The notes under the pieces: generated by a model
Told to the model about the DNA's origin: nothing
Database searches by the model: none
What the model saw: only the letters and a program-made list of their open reading frames with translations
Assembly (NCBI RefSeq): GCF_019799945.1
Contig: NZ_JABGCH010000039.1
Coordinates: 1 to 36,880 of the forward strand
Length of the DNA stretch: 36,880 bases
Source of the DNA: Modestobacter marinus
GTDB taxonomy: Bacteria; Actinomycetota; Actinomycetes; Mycobacteriales; Geodermatophilaceae
Direction of reading: 5' to 3'
Part shown: piece by piece, positions 8,107 to 18,000 of the stretch
How positions within the stretch are numbered: position 1 is the stretch's first letter
How the letters are laid out: each line of letters begins with the position of its first letter
Program-made: the position numbers and the translations under genes

Positions 8107-11100
8107 TCAGGAGAGCACGGACGCCATCTCGGTCAGGCGGCACAGCGCGTTCACCTGACGCAGCTGTTCCGGCGTTCGCACCGGGGCGTCGAGCAGTTCC
8201 TCGCTCATCACCACGACGGCCAGCGCCTTGGCCCGGGAAACCGCCACGTTCAGGCGGTTGAGGTCGTAGAGGAACGACACCCCGCGGGGTGCGTCCTCGG
8301 CGCTCGTCGACGTCATCGAGTACAGGACGACCGGCGCCTCCTGCCCCTGGAACTTGTCCACGGTGCCCACCCGGGCGCCGTCGGGAAGCAACCCACGGAT
8401 CAGGGCGACCTGGCTGTTGTACGGCGCGACGACCAGCACGTCCTCAGGACCGATCACGTGCCGCTCGCCGGAAGCGCCCACCCAGCCGACGCCCTGCAGC
8501 GAGCGCCACAGCTCCGCGACCGCCTGCGCCTCATCAGCCGACGACGCTGACGCCGGCCGGGTGTGCTCCACGAACCGGACGGCCAGCCCGCTGGCCCATC
8601 CGTCCACCGCGATCCGCTCCCGTCTGGGCGCCGACTCCAGCCGGCCCTCGTAGGCGAGGTCGGACACGAAAGCGGTCAGCGCCGGGTGCATCCGGTAGGT
8701 CCGGTCGAGGAAGACACCGCGGTCCTCGGGCACGGTCGGGTGCCCCTCGAGCAGGTGCTCCAAAGCCGACAGCCCCGACTCCCCCGGGTGCACGGCCTGC
8801 GTCGGCTGCGCCAGCTGCTGCGGGTCGCCGAGCAGGACCAGCGACCTTGCCGCCCGTGCCACCGCGACCGCGTTCGCCAGGGAGAACTGCCCCGCCTCAT
8901 CGATGACCAGGACGTCGACCGCCTCCGCCAGGTTCTCCCGGCACCAGAACCACGACGTCCCGCCGACCAGCGCGACGTCACCGCCCAGCAGCCGGTTCTC
9001 GACGTCGGCGGCGTCCCTGGACCACTCGACCCCGGGTGCGCCGCATGCCTGGCTCTCCTCGCACTTCTGCGGCGCCGGCCGGCCCACCGCCCGGAGCACG
9101 TTGCCGATCACCGCGTGCGAGGTCGCCGTGACGCCGACCTTCTTGCCGGCGTCCAGCAGCTCGCGGATCAGCCGGGACGCCGCACGGGTCTTGCCACTGC
9201 CGGGCGGCCCCTGCACCGCGAGCACCTCGCCGTGCAGCGACCGACCGAGCCGGACGACGGCGTCGCCGGCCTCCTCCCCCGGCAGCCGGCGGGTGTCGGC
9301 CGGGACGACGCGGTCGAGCAGTGCCTGCCCCAGACGCGACCGGTCGGCGAGGACGTCGTCCGCCGTCGCGGCGATCGCCGCGCGCAGGGCCTTGTCGTCG
9401 AGCGGCCCCTCCGGACCGAGGCCGCGGACGGCGGCGGGAGCCTTGGTGCTCTTGACGACGAGGCGCCCGCCGACAGCATCGAGCTCGCGCACCTCGCCGA
9501 CCCGCGTGCGGGTGTCGACGTCGAACGCGGGCTTGCCGACCGACAGCTTCGCGTCCTGCGGCGGGAAGGTGAACTCGTACAGCTTGCTGCGCTTCTCGGT
9601 GCCGACCTCGACCGCGGCGGACAGGCCGCCGACCGCCGTCCGGTCCTCGACCAGCTGCTCGTCCTCCAGGTCGCCGCGGCTGAAGAACTCCCACCAGCCG
9701 GGCCGGGCCTCGCGGCGGTGCCACTGCACCAGGTCGCCGAGCAGGCCCTGCCCGGCGTCGGTCAGCCGCTCGACCAGCGCGAGCTCGGCGACCTCGGCGT
9801 CCGACCGCGGGGCGGGTCCGGACACCTCGGGCACGGTCGGTCGCGGCTGCGGCCCGTGCAGTGCCTCCAGCTCGGCGCGCTCGGTCTCCAGCCAGTCGTG
9901 CAGCTCGCGGGTGGAGTCGACGTCGTCCTTGTTGTAGTTCTCGATCGCCTGTAGGCGGGCGGGGTCGCGGTCGGCGAGCCACTGCTCGTACTCGACGACG
10001 CTGGACATGGCGTCGGCGACGTCCCCGGTGTGCTCCCGCCCGTAGAAGGCCTCCACCTTCTTGATCGAGTACGACTCCTTGCTGATCCGCATCCCCTGGC
10101 GGACGACGGGATAGAGGTCGACGAACCGCTCGGCGCGCAGCAGCTGGTCGAGCTCGGCCTCCCGGACGCCGTACCGGCCGGTCAGCCGCTTGAGCGCGCT
10201 GACCTCGTAGGCGGCGTAGTGGTAGACGTGCATGCCGGGGTTGGCGCGCCAGGCGTCGACGATCCGGTCGATCAGGTCGGCGACCATCCGCCGTTCCTGG
10301 TCGGCGTCGTGGGCCCACAGCGCGGTGAACCGGCCGGTGCGGTCGCCGAGGCCGGCCAGGTACTCCAGCCCCGCGCCGTCGCCGGACAGCGGGTCGCCCT
10401 CGAAGTCGAGGTAGAGGTCACCGAAGCTCGGCGCGGGCAGCCGCAGCAGGCCCTGCGCGGGAGCGGGCGTCAGCAGCGTGCGGGTCGGCGCGCCGGCGGC
10501 GCGGCCGCGGAGCTGCTCGCGGGCCTGCTCCTGCAGCCGCTCCCGGGTCGCCTTGCCGATGCTGGAGGCCTTCAGCGTCTCGGCATCCGCCTCGGCGAGC
10601 TGCTGCAGTGTGCTGATGCCGACGGCGTGCAGGGCGGCGCGGTGGTCGCGGCGCATCCCGGCGACCAGGCTGAGGTCGTCGCCGTTCCGGAGCTCGGACT
10701 CGCATCTCGCCTGCCAGGGGCACTGGCCGCAGTGGCCGACGGGGACCGGCTGGGTGGGCGGGGCGTCGCCGAGGAAACCCTCCAGCCGGAGCCGGGCGCG
10801 GCGGGCGTAGGCGGCGACGTCGACCAGCCGCCACGGCCGCGCAGCACCATCTCCGGTGACCACGAGGAGCCGGTCCGGCTCCCGGCCCTGCAGGACGGCG
10901 AGCCGGTCGGCGTAGGTGGCCATCTGCAGGAGCGCCGGCACCTTGACCCGGCGGGCGAGCTTGGCGTCCGCGACCTCGTACGACCAGTTCCCGAGCGCCG
11001 ACGGCGTCGCCGTCTTCAGCAGGAAGTCGGCCTGCCCGCCCCAGGTCCCGTCGAAGAGCGTGGCCTGGTAGATGACGTCGTAGCCGGCCCGCATCGCGTC

Positions 11101-11355
11101 GTCGGTCGCGGCCTCGTCCCGTTCGCCTTCCAGCCGCGCGACACTCCTGCCCTCGGCCTCGAGCGAAGCCAGGTAGCGCTGTTCGTGGGCGATGCCGAGG
11201 TCGACGACGAGCTGGCCCTGGTCACTCGTGCCCGTGGCGGGAGGCTCGAGCCGGCCGGCGGCAACCGCGAGGTTGAGCGTGGTGAGGTGGTGGCACTCCT
11301 GGTGCCGCGTCAGGTCGGTGGGGCTGAGGACCAGCCGGCCATCGGCGCGATACAT
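8107..11355 (-). CDS. TM0106-type RecB-like nuclease fused to SF1 (Dna2-like) helicase
   Basis: This 1082-residue three-part protein opens with a RecB-like PD-(D/E)XK nuclease (about 1-225): D110, then VADAK with D130 and K132, and Q144 followed by YAD. Four cysteines (C21 and C209, C212, C218 in HCGQCPWQARC) are spaced as in the iron-sulphur clusters of Cas4, AddB and Dna2. The middle (about 316-495) resembles an RNase H-like exonuclease (YLDFEGDPL and YNKDDVDSTRELHDWL). The C-terminal helicase shows GPPGSGKT (716-723), IDEAGQ (D819, E820), GDPQQL, the DRTYRMHP motif, DKFQGQE and LNVAVSRAK. It is likely a DNA repair or processing enzyme acting on single-strand ends. It is a widespread actinobacterial gene and seems intact. 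Confidence 0.9.
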   Translation of the reverse strand: MYRADGRLVLSPTDLTRHQECHHLTTLNLAVAAGRLEPPATGTSDQGQLVVDLGIAHEQRYLASLEAEGRSVARLEGERDEAATDDAMRAGYDVIYQATLFDGTWGGQADFLLKTATPSALGNWSYEVADAKLARRVKVPALLQMATYADRLAVLQGREPDRLLVVTGDGAARPWRLVDVAAYARRARLRLEGFLGDAPPTQPVPVGHCGQCPWQARCESELRNGDDLSLVAGMRRDHRAALHAVGISTLQQLAEADAETLKASSIGKATRERLQEQAREQLRGRAAGAPTRTLLTPAPAQGLLRLPAPSFGDLYLDFEGDPLSGDGAGLEYLAGLGDRTGRFTALWAHDADQERRMVADLIDRIVDAWRANPGMHVYHYAAYEVSALKRLTGRYGVREAELDQLLRAERFVDLYPVVRQGMRISKESYSIKKVEAFYGREHTGDVADAMSSVVEYEQWLADRDPARLQAIENYNKDDVDSTRELHDWLETERAELEALHGPQPRPTVPEVSGPAPRSDAEVAELALVERLTDAGQGLLGDLVQWHRREARPGWWEFFSRGDLEDEQLVEDRTAVGGLSAAVEVGTEKRSKLYEFTFPPQDAKLSVGKPAFDVDTRTRVGEVRELDAVGGRLVVKSTKAPAAVRGLGPEGPLDDKALRAAIAATADDVLADRSRLGQALLDRVVPADTRRLPGEEAGDAVVRLGRSLHGEVLAVQGPPGSGKTRAASRLIRELLDAGKKVGVTATSHAVIGNVLRAVGRPAPQKCEESQACGAPGVEWSRDAADVENRLLGGDVALVGGTSWFWCRENLAEAVDVLVIDEAGQFSLANAVAVARAARSLVLLGDPQQLAQPTQAVHPGESGLSALEHLLEGHPTVPEDRGVFLDRTYRMHPALTAFVSDLAYEGRLESAPRRERIAVDGWASGLAVRFVEHTRPASASSADEAQAVAELWRSLQGVGWVGASGERHVIGPEDVLVVAPYNSQVALIRGLLPDGARVGTVDKFQGQEAPVVLYSMTSTSAEDAPRGVSFLYDLNRLNVAVSRAKALAVVVMSEELLDAPVRTPEQLRQVNALCRLTEMASVLS

Positions 11356-11504
11356 GGCTCAGCTCCCCGTCGGACGGACGACGGGCAGGGACTGGTGCGG
11401 CAAGGTTCCCCCGTGGTGCGGCGTGCAGAGCCCGCTGAGGCTGTCACGTCCGGCACCGATCCGGAATCGCTGCGCGCCGATCTGGGGCTCGTGTGACTAC
11501 TGGA

Positions 11505-12650
11505 CTATCCGGTGGCGACGGCGCCGGTGCGGTTGGGCACCAGTTCGACCCAGGTGTTGCCGGGCGCCAGCGTCACCTGATCGCCGTCCGTGTCGGTGAG
11601 GGTGACCGGGTCACCGATCCGGGGCTTCGACCAGGTGGCCGCGACCGCGTGGCCGCCGGAGGCGACGAGCGCCTCACCGCTGCCGGTCAGGATGGTCTCC
11701 GGGACCGGGTTGCCGGCCGGGTCGCGCGCGTCGGTGGAGACGACGTCGACCCGCAGGACGACGACGTTGGTGGCGCCGATCTGGCTGCCGTCCGCCTCGA
11801 CCGCGGGAGCGCTGCCCTCGGCGCGCAGCCAGCGACCGGACTCGGCATCCCAGCTCCAGTGAGGGCGCCCGACGCCGGACATCGTGAGCGCCAGGGTGCC
11901 GGTCGGCTGCCCCGCGGTGACGGCGGTGGGCTGCTGGCCGGCCGAGGGGTACGCGAACTGGGCGGTGGGCGCAGCTCGGTGCGCGTCGTCGGCCTGGGCG
12001 ACGAGGGCCTCCGGCGCCGCGTAGACGTTGTGCGGCGCCCGGCGGGTCGTCCAGCGGTAGAAGCCGTCGATGCCGGAGTCCTGGGTGAGCACCTGCAGCC
12101 CGGCGCTCCCGGCGGCGTCGACGTAGGTCGGCACGCCACCAGAGAACGCCAGCAGGCCGTGCAGCGGCGCGGCGATCGCGGGGTCCATCGGCCGGATGGA
12201 GCGCACCGGGCCGATCTCGGGCGGCAGGGTCGAGTGGTAGACGGCGACGAACCGGGTGATGCCGCCCTCGACGACCTGCTCCCACACCACGTCGGCGGCG
12301 TTCAGCCCGGTCTGCGGGCGGGCGTCGACCGAGTTCTCGATCTTGACGGCGAGCGCCGGACGGTCGGCGGCCGCCTCGGCCGGGACGCCGGTCAGCGGCC
12401 AGGTAGGTGTGGTGGGTGCTCCGGCGATCGAATCGAGGAACGGCAGGTCGGTCAGGTCCCGCCCCGTTGCTTGCCACCCGAGACCCACGGCCGCCACCAG
12501 GAGGACGAGCAGCGCTGCTCGTCGACCGCGCCGGGGCCTCTGCTTTCGGCGGCCCTTGGCCGACGTCCTCTTCTTGGCCGGGGCGCCCTTCTTGGGGCGC
12601 GAGCCATTGCTGGGTCCGGAGCGGCGCCTGGGCGCGGTGGACCTGGGCAC
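11505..12650 (-). CDS. DUF3048 (YerB-like) protein, membrane anchored
   Basis: I start this protein at GTG 12650 (381 residues) because AGGGAG lies just upstream and the frame before it is unconvincing. The first 44 residues are very basic and lysine/arginine-rich. One membrane segment follows (about 45-60, AALLVLLVAAVGLGW), so the rest lies outside the cell. The extracellular part is DUF3048: ALAVKIENSVDARPQTGL, then VVWEQVVEGGITRFVAVY and EIGPVRSIRPMDP, and a C-terminal beta domain with PGNTWVELVPN. The function is unknown; YerB of Bacillus is the namesake. No lipobox is present. Confidence 0.88.
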   Translation of the reverse strand: MPRSTAPRRRSGPSNGSRPKKGAPAKKRTSAKGRRKQRPRRGRRAALLVLLVAAVGLGWQATGRDLTDLPFLDSIAGAPTTPTWPLTGVPAEAAADRPALAVKIENSVDARPQTGLNAADVVWEQVVEGGITRFVAVYHSTLPPEIGPVRSIRPMDPAIAAPLHGLLAFSGGVPTYVDAAGSAGLQVLTQDSGIDGFYRWTTRRAPHNVYAAPEALVAQADDAHRAAPTAQFAYPSAGQQPTAVTAGQPTGTLALTMSGVGRPHWSWDAESGRWLRAEGSAPAVEADGSQIGATNVVVLRVDVVSTDARDPAGNPVPETILTGSGEALVASGGHAVAATWSKPRIGDPVTLTDTDGDQVTLAPGNTWVELVPNRTGAVATG

Positions 12651-12888
12651 GTCAGGGCTCCCTGGCTCGGCGGGGCATCCCTTCTCGTATCGGCACGGCG
12701 CGAGGGTGGCGACACCACGGCTTGTCGTCGCGGACGCTCGTTGGCACAGGCCCTCCGGCGCTGCGCCTACCGCAGGACCTCGCCACCTCGGTGCCATTGG
12801 CTGTCAGCCCGAGTCTCCAAATTCACTTGGCGCCACTGCGCATGACGTTAGGCGCCCTCTCGTTGTGTGCTAGCAGTAGGACAACAGC
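12651..12888. other. Gene-free stretch upstream of the DUF3048 gene
   Basis: With the GTG 12650 start, the region to the cutinase stop at 12990 carries no gene except the hairpin at 12889. It should hold the DUF3048 promoter. I looked for a tRNA ahead of the hairpin and found none. Confidence 0.4.
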
Positions 12889-12924
12889 AAGAAGCCCGCC
12901 CCGGTCGACCGGGGCGGGCTTCTT
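12889..12924. terminator. Strong bidirectional hairpin terminator
   Basis: A perfect inverted repeat has two 18-base arms (AAGAAGCCCGCCCCGGTC and its complement) meeting at 12906/12907. It follows the minus-strand cutinase gene by about 65 bases. The outer bases give TTCTT on either strand, a weak U-tract. GC-rich, tract-poor hairpins like this are usual in this group. Confidence 0.85.
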
Positions 12925-12989
12925 CATCCCTCTGATTCATCGGACGGGCCGCGCTCAGGCGTCGGCTGACTCCTGAGGAGTCAACGCCT

Positions 12990-14078
12990 TCAACGCCGTG
13001 GCGTGAAGCCAGCGGCTATGACACCCTGCCGGCCCATCTCTATCAGTTGTCCTGATGCAGTTTGCGAGTACGCGAGGTGAGTCGCTACACCCACCGTGGC
13101 GGCTACGTCAGGTGTACCCCGGTGGCTCCAGTCGCAGATGACATCACCGCGGTTGCAAAGCTCGACCACCATGGCGTTCCTGCGTGTGGTGATGGACCCT
13201 AGGTCGATGCCGGTCGCCTGGTAAACGCCGTAACCGGATCGCGCGCTGCCAAGGTTCTTGCCCGTCTGCTTAGGAACGCGTCCCGGATCGGCTACGAGTA
13301 GGACGCCAACCACGTTACGGGCGTTCCGAGCCACCATGTTGGCAACAAGAGCGCCCTGCGAGTAGCCCGCCAGAACAATCTTCTGGTCACCGCAGTCGCG
13401 TTGCGCTTCAGCAAGACGCTTGTGAAGTTCTTTCACACCGTGATCGATACTACCGAAGTAATTGCTCATCCCGGAAGGCGGGACGAAGAAACTTAGGACC
13501 GAAGCAGCCGTGTAATCGAGAGCCACTGTCTGAAGTCGCTTGTCTCCCGGCATGTATGCGACCATGCCTGCCCGGACCGCGTTGATCATATCGCCGTATC
13601 CGCCGGCCTCAGTCGCCTCCTGACCAGAGCCGCGTATACCGATGAAGAGTACGTCCGCGCATGCGTTGCCGGTCGCGCCAGGCTGCCCGGTACAGGGCTC
13701 GAAGCGGCCACTTGAGAATTGATCTTCGGAATTCGGGTCGCCACTGAAAATGGCCTGGACCGTGTAGGTGCCGGCATTGATGGTGGAGTGCGGTATGGTC
13801 ACCTCCATAGTGAAGTCACCAGTTGTGGGATCAGTTACGAGACTCCGTACCCCACTACTCGTCTGGCCGGCGGTATTCTTAGCTGTCCCCGTGGTCACTC
13901 TGGCGTTTCTCATAGGTACGACGTTACTGATCTTGACGACAAGCTGATTGGCCGCCGGCTCGAAGTATCCGCAGGCGATGGTTTTCTCCACGGCGGCGTT
14001 GATAGCCGTCGGTACGAGGAGACTCACTAGTACGGCCGTGATGGAAATGATGAGCAAGGAACGGTGCTTAACAGCCAC
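12990..14078 (-). CDS. Secreted cutinase-family serine esterase
   Basis: This 362-residue protein has an N-terminal signal peptide (basic MAVKHR, then a hydrophobic run to about residue 28, with AINA before the likely cleavage). Residues about 35-130 form an extra domain of beta-rich, Ig-like character. The cutinase/alpha-beta hydrolase domain begins at CADVLFIGIRGSGQ. The nucleophile elbow is GYSQG with S240; an Asp in CNRGDVICDW (312 or 316) and H334 in THLAY probably complete the triad. It may hydrolyse lipid or polyester bonds outside the cell. The GTG start has GGAGG four bases upstream. Base composition is lower than its neighbours (about 57% GC in a row I counted), which suggests recent acquisition. 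Confidence 0.85.
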   Translation of the reverse strand: MAVKHRSLLIISITAVLVSLLVPTAINAAVEKTIACGYFEPAANQLVVKISNVVPMRNARVTTGTAKNTAGQTSSGVRSLVTDPTTGDFTMEVTIPHSTINAGTYTVQAIFSGDPNSEDQFSSGRFEPCTGQPGATGNACADVLFIGIRGSGQEATEAGGYGDMINAVRAGMVAYMPGDKRLQTVALDYTAASVLSFFVPPSGMSNYFGSIDHGVKELHKRLAEAQRDCGDQKIVLAGYSQGALVANMVARNARNVVGVLLVADPGRVPKQTGKNLGSARSGYGVYQATGIDLGSITTRRNAMVVELCNRGDVICDWSHRGTPDVAATVGVATHLAYSQTASGQLIEMGRQGVIAAGFTPRR

Positions 14079-14117
14079 TGGACCTCCAGGGTCAGTGAGG
14101 TGGACGCCAGCTGAGTC

Positions 14118-14590
14118 TCAGACGCCCCCGCGAGGTGCGGCGGAGGTTAGGGCTTGCTTGAGGTTGGGGACAAGTGGTTGGGTCTGGATCCCAGACAGGG
14201 CATCACAAGCGCGCCAGTCGATCACGACATGTTTCGCCTTGAACACCCAGCCGCACCATCGGTGGGACTTTGTCATGCCGGTGGTGTCGCTCGGGTGGAT
14301 CACGACGCGCAGGATGAGCAGAGCCAAGACGCGGCGCTGCCACTCAATGCCGCCAGCGTCCCAGGCTTCGCGGGCGGCAGTGCCGGCGCTCAGCAGGTGG
14401 TGAGGCCGCTGACTTGGTGCGCAGCGCGTACAGCTGTTTGATCCGTCGCCTCTAGCTTGGCCTGCGCCGTAGTCATTGCGCGGTTGAACTACTGCCGGGT
14501 CACAACCTCCACATCGCACGTACCCGCGAAGCACGGCGCAATCGGCACACCACCGCAACGAGCCGTACCTGCTCGGCGCATTACATGCCT
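14118..14590 (-). pseudogene. Serine integrase (large serine recombinase), decayed C-terminal piece
   Basis: On the minus strand, scattered over at least two frames, are pieces typical of the end of a large serine recombinase. There is a cysteine-containing RCGGVPIAPC piece recalling the zinc ribbon, a coiled-coil stretch RAMTTAQAKLEATDQTAVRA after an in-frame stop, and, in another frame, AAREAWDAGGIEWQRRVLAL followed by ILRVVIHPSD and VVIDWRACD. Integrases normally end with such a WxxxxLxxQRxVI...V.I.PA...V.I.WR pattern. The catalytic N-terminus is missing, and the remnant abuts the truncated HD-domain gene at about 14590. It marks an old mobile element. Identity is inferred from short motifs. 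Confidence 0.5.
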
Positions 14591-14594
14591 CGTT

Positions 14595-15014
14595 TTCGGC
14601 GGGACCGTCGCCGACATCGTCGAGGCCTGCAGCGACTCGCTCAACGAGACCGACGCGGGCAAGGCCCCCTGGGCGGACCGGAAGCGCGACTACATCGACG
14701 GGCTGCGCGACAAGGCGAAGAAGTCGGACGAGGCGCTGCTGGTGACGTCCGCAGACAAGATCCACAACGGGTCCCGCATCGCCGCCGACCTACGCAACTA
14801 CGGCTCGGAGTTCTGGTCGACCTTCAACGCCTGCTAACACGGACTGCTTTGGTAGTACGCCAGCGTCGACGCCGCGATCGCCCAGCGCTTGCCCGGAACC
14901 AGCATCGCCATCGCGCTGCACAGGGCGGTCGAGGACCTCGTCGCTGCAGCAGGCGCCGACCGAGACTCGATCACCGGCGGAGTCCCGGAGTGCGACTGCT
15001 CCCCGGGCGAGTGA
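14595..15014 (+). pseudogene. HD-domain (SpoT-like) hydrolase, truncated and broken
   Basis: The sequence FGGTVADIVEACSDSLNET, then APWADRKRDYIDGLRDKAKK and DEALLVTSADKIHNGSRIAA, is the middle of an HD phosphohydrolase of the SpoT/guanosine-polyphosphate type; the ADKIHN aspartate is the late metal ligand. The N-terminal third with the HD pair is absent. A stop at 14835 (GCCTGCTAA) interrupts the frame. The remaining C-terminus continues about 15 bases on in another frame as ASVDAAIAQRLPGTSIAIAL to the stop at 15012-15014. The gene is therefore dead. It was probably a chromosomal gene cut when a mobile element arrived. Confidence 0.65.
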
Positions 15015-15083
15015 CCGTCGCGCAGAAAGCGCCAAGTGCCGGGCGCAATCAGCGGGCTGCGCACGAACCCGTAACGGCCCGGC

Positions 15084-15089
15084 TACGTT
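15084..15089 (+). promoter_or_regulatory. Possible -10 element for a leaderless SauUSI-like mRNA
   Basis: TACGTT fits the actinobacterial TANNNT -10 pattern and ends seven bases before ATG 15096, which has no Shine-Dalgarno sequence. That spacing would place the transcript start at or near the ATG. No convincing -35 is visible. Confidence 0.25.
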
Positions 15090-15095
15090 GAGCAC

Positions 15096-18000
15096 ATGGG
15101 GGACCTGCGCACGGGCATCTACGAGCACTTGGTCACGTCGGAGTTGGCCGATCAAGTTTCGGCAACCGATGCCTCGTTGGTGCAGCTGGCGACGCTCGAC
15201 CCTGCCGAAGCTCATGAGGCCCTGACACGTCACGTTGCCGGGGTGGTGAACCGAGCCCTTCGAACGGCAGGTGGCGACGACCAGGCCGCCGTGGCCCGAC
15301 AGGTCGACCTGGCAAACAGCATCGTCAAGGCCGTCAGCGCACTGTCCCCCGCTGCCGCCCCGGAGGACGCGATCGGCGAGCCGGCACGGTCGGTACTCGC
15401 GGTGGTCAGCCCGCCGAACACGCCGGGCCCGATCACCTTCCCTGAACGGCCCGAAGTACCGCTGTCCGCGAGCGCGCTACTGGTCAACGGGCGCGGCCAG
15501 CCGCGGATCGGTCATGAGGTCAACCGCGAGCTCGCGTCCGCCGACCGGGTAGACCTGCTGTGCGCCTTCATCAAATGGCAGGGACTGCGCGTCCTGGAGA
15601 AGGGCCTCACCCACCTCCGCCAGCGCGGCGGCCGGCTCCGCGTCATCACGACCACGTACATCGGCGCCACCGATCAGCGAGCCTTGGACCGCCTCGTCGA
15701 GCTCGGCGCCGAGGTCAAGATCTCCTACGAGACCAGGACGACGCGGCTGCACGCCAAGGCCTGGCTCTTCCATCGCTCCACCGGGATGTCAACCGGGTAT
15801 GTCGGCTCGTCCAACCTGTCTGCCCCCGCACTGACCGACGGGCTGGAGTGGAACGTCCGGCTCTCCAACGTCGAGCAGGCGCACCTCCTGGCGACGTTCG
15901 CCGACACGTTCGACAGTTACTGGGAGGACCCGTCCTTCGAGACGTACGAGCCGGGACGGGACGGCGACCGGCTGCGACGCGCCCTGAGCGTCGAGCGCGG
16001 CGGGAGCAGAGACCTGCCCCTCGAGATCGCCACGCTCGACGTCCGTCCGTTCGGCTATCAGCAGGAGATCCTGGACGAACTCGACGCCGAGCGCACAATC
16101 CACGACCGCTGGCGCAATCTCGTCGTCATGGCAACGGGAACCGGGAAGACCGTCGTCTCGGCGCTCGACTATCGGCGACTGCGGGCCGCGGGCACCGCGG
16201 AATCGGTCCTCTTCGTGGCTCATCGAAAGGAACTGCTGGCTCAGAGCCGATCGACCTTCCGCCACATCCTACGGCGCGGTGACTTCGGCGAGCTCCTCGT
16301 CGACGGCGAGCGGCCGCGCGAGTGGCGACACGTCTTCGCGTCCGTGCAGTCCCTGGCCCAGTTGGACCTCACGGAGCTGGACCCGGCGCGCTTCGACCTG
16401 GTCATCGTCGACGAGTTCCATCACGCCATGGCGGCGACCTACCGTCGACTGCTCGATCACCTCCAGCCCAAGGTCCTGCTCGGACTCACTGCGACCCCCG
16501 AGCGGACGGACGGCGCCGACGTGCGCAGCTGGTTCGACGGCCGGACGGCCGTGGAGTTGCGGCTGTGGGAGGCCCTCGACCAGGGCCTGCTCGCGCCGTT
16601 CCAGTACTTCGGCATCCATGACGACGTCGCGCTGCAGCAGCTGCAGTGGAAGCGCGGCCGCGGCTACGACGTGACGGAGCTGAGCAACCTCTACACCGGA
16701 GACGACCACCGAGTACGGCTGGTTCTTCATGCCGTTCGGGACAAGATCGTGGATCCGGGACAGATGCGGGCGCTGGGCTTCTGCGTGAGCATCCAGCACG
16801 CCGAGTTCATGGCCGCTCGGTTCAACTCGGCCGGCATCCCCAGTCTGGCGATCACGTCGCGGACCGGCAGCGACGACCGCAACGCTGCCTTGACCGCGCT
16901 TCGCGACGGCACCGTCAACATGCTGTTCACGGTGGACCTCTTCAACGAGGGCATCGATCTGCCCATGATCGACACAGTGCTGTTCCTCCGCCCCACGGAG
17001 AGCGCGACGGTCTTCCTCCAGCAGTTGGGCCGCGGGCTGCGCCTGTCCGAGGGCAAGGCGTGCCTGACCGTGCTCGACTTCATCGGCGCTCAGCACAAGG
17101 AGTTCCGATTCGACCTGCGCTTCCGAGCTCTCACCGGCGCATCGCGACGAGGCCTGCAGCGGGAGGTTGAGCAGGAGTTCCCCACACTCCCCGCCGGCTG
17201 CCACATTGAACTCGACAGCGTCGCGCAGCGCATCGTTCTCGACAACATCAAGCAGTCGCTCACCGTGTCCTGGAAAGGACTGGTCAACGAAGCCTTGGCC
17301 TTGCCCCGCCCGAGCATGCGGACCTTCATTGAGGAGACCGGCGTCGAGGTCGAGGACCTGTACCGAGGGAACGGACGCAGTTGGCTGGACCTGAAGCGGG
17401 CGGCCGGCTGGGACGCCGCTGAGCCTGGACTGGACGACCGGACTTTGGGCAGCGCGTTCGCCCGCATGCTGCACATCGACGACCTCGAACGACTGCGGTT
17501 CATCCGCACGCTGGCCGAACAGGGAGCTGGCGCGGCAGCAGCGTCCGAGCGAGCACGTCGGATGGCCGCGATGTTGCACTTCTCGGTCTACGGGTCGCGA
17601 GGGCCGTTCAGCAGCGTCGAGGCGACGTTGTCACGGCTGCTCGCCAATGCCGGCCGACCTGAAGAACTGGTCGAGCTGACGGGGGTGCTGCAAGACCGCA
17701 TCCATCGGGTGGCGCCGGCTCTCGAACTCGCCGGGCCTCGCCCGCTGCACGTGCATGCCCGCTACAGCCGGGACGAAGCGCTAGCAGCGTTCGGTTTGGA
17801 GGACCTCAATGGCACGTGGGGGTCCGGCGTGCGCTGGGTTGCTGGCGACCAGGCGGATGTCTTCTTCGTGACGCTGGTGAAGACGGAGGCCCACTTTTCC
17901 CCCACCACGATGTACGCGGACCACGCCATCTCGCCAACCCTCTTTCAGTGGGAGTCGCAGAACACGACAGCAGAGGCGTCCAAGACCGGGCAGCGATACG

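Noticed and set aside
7818-8261. Short plus-strand open frames in the 7726-8106 gap and the helicase 3' end
   Set aside because: They have no ribosome-binding site and no domain, and their low-complexity basic translations are consistent with chance frames.
8563-11496. Long plus-strand open frames opposite the RecB/helicase gene
   Set aside because: They mirror the codon bias of the real minus-strand gene, contain no domain, and have compositions rich in Arg, Ala, Val and Gly. The minus-strand frame contains complete nuclease and helicase motifs.
12780-12880. Possible tRNA ahead of the strong hairpin at 12889
   Set aside because: Hairpins like this often follow tRNA genes, and GAGTCTCCAAATTC loosely recalls a T-loop. 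No GGTTCRA T-loop, paired acceptor ends or anticodon arm can be built.
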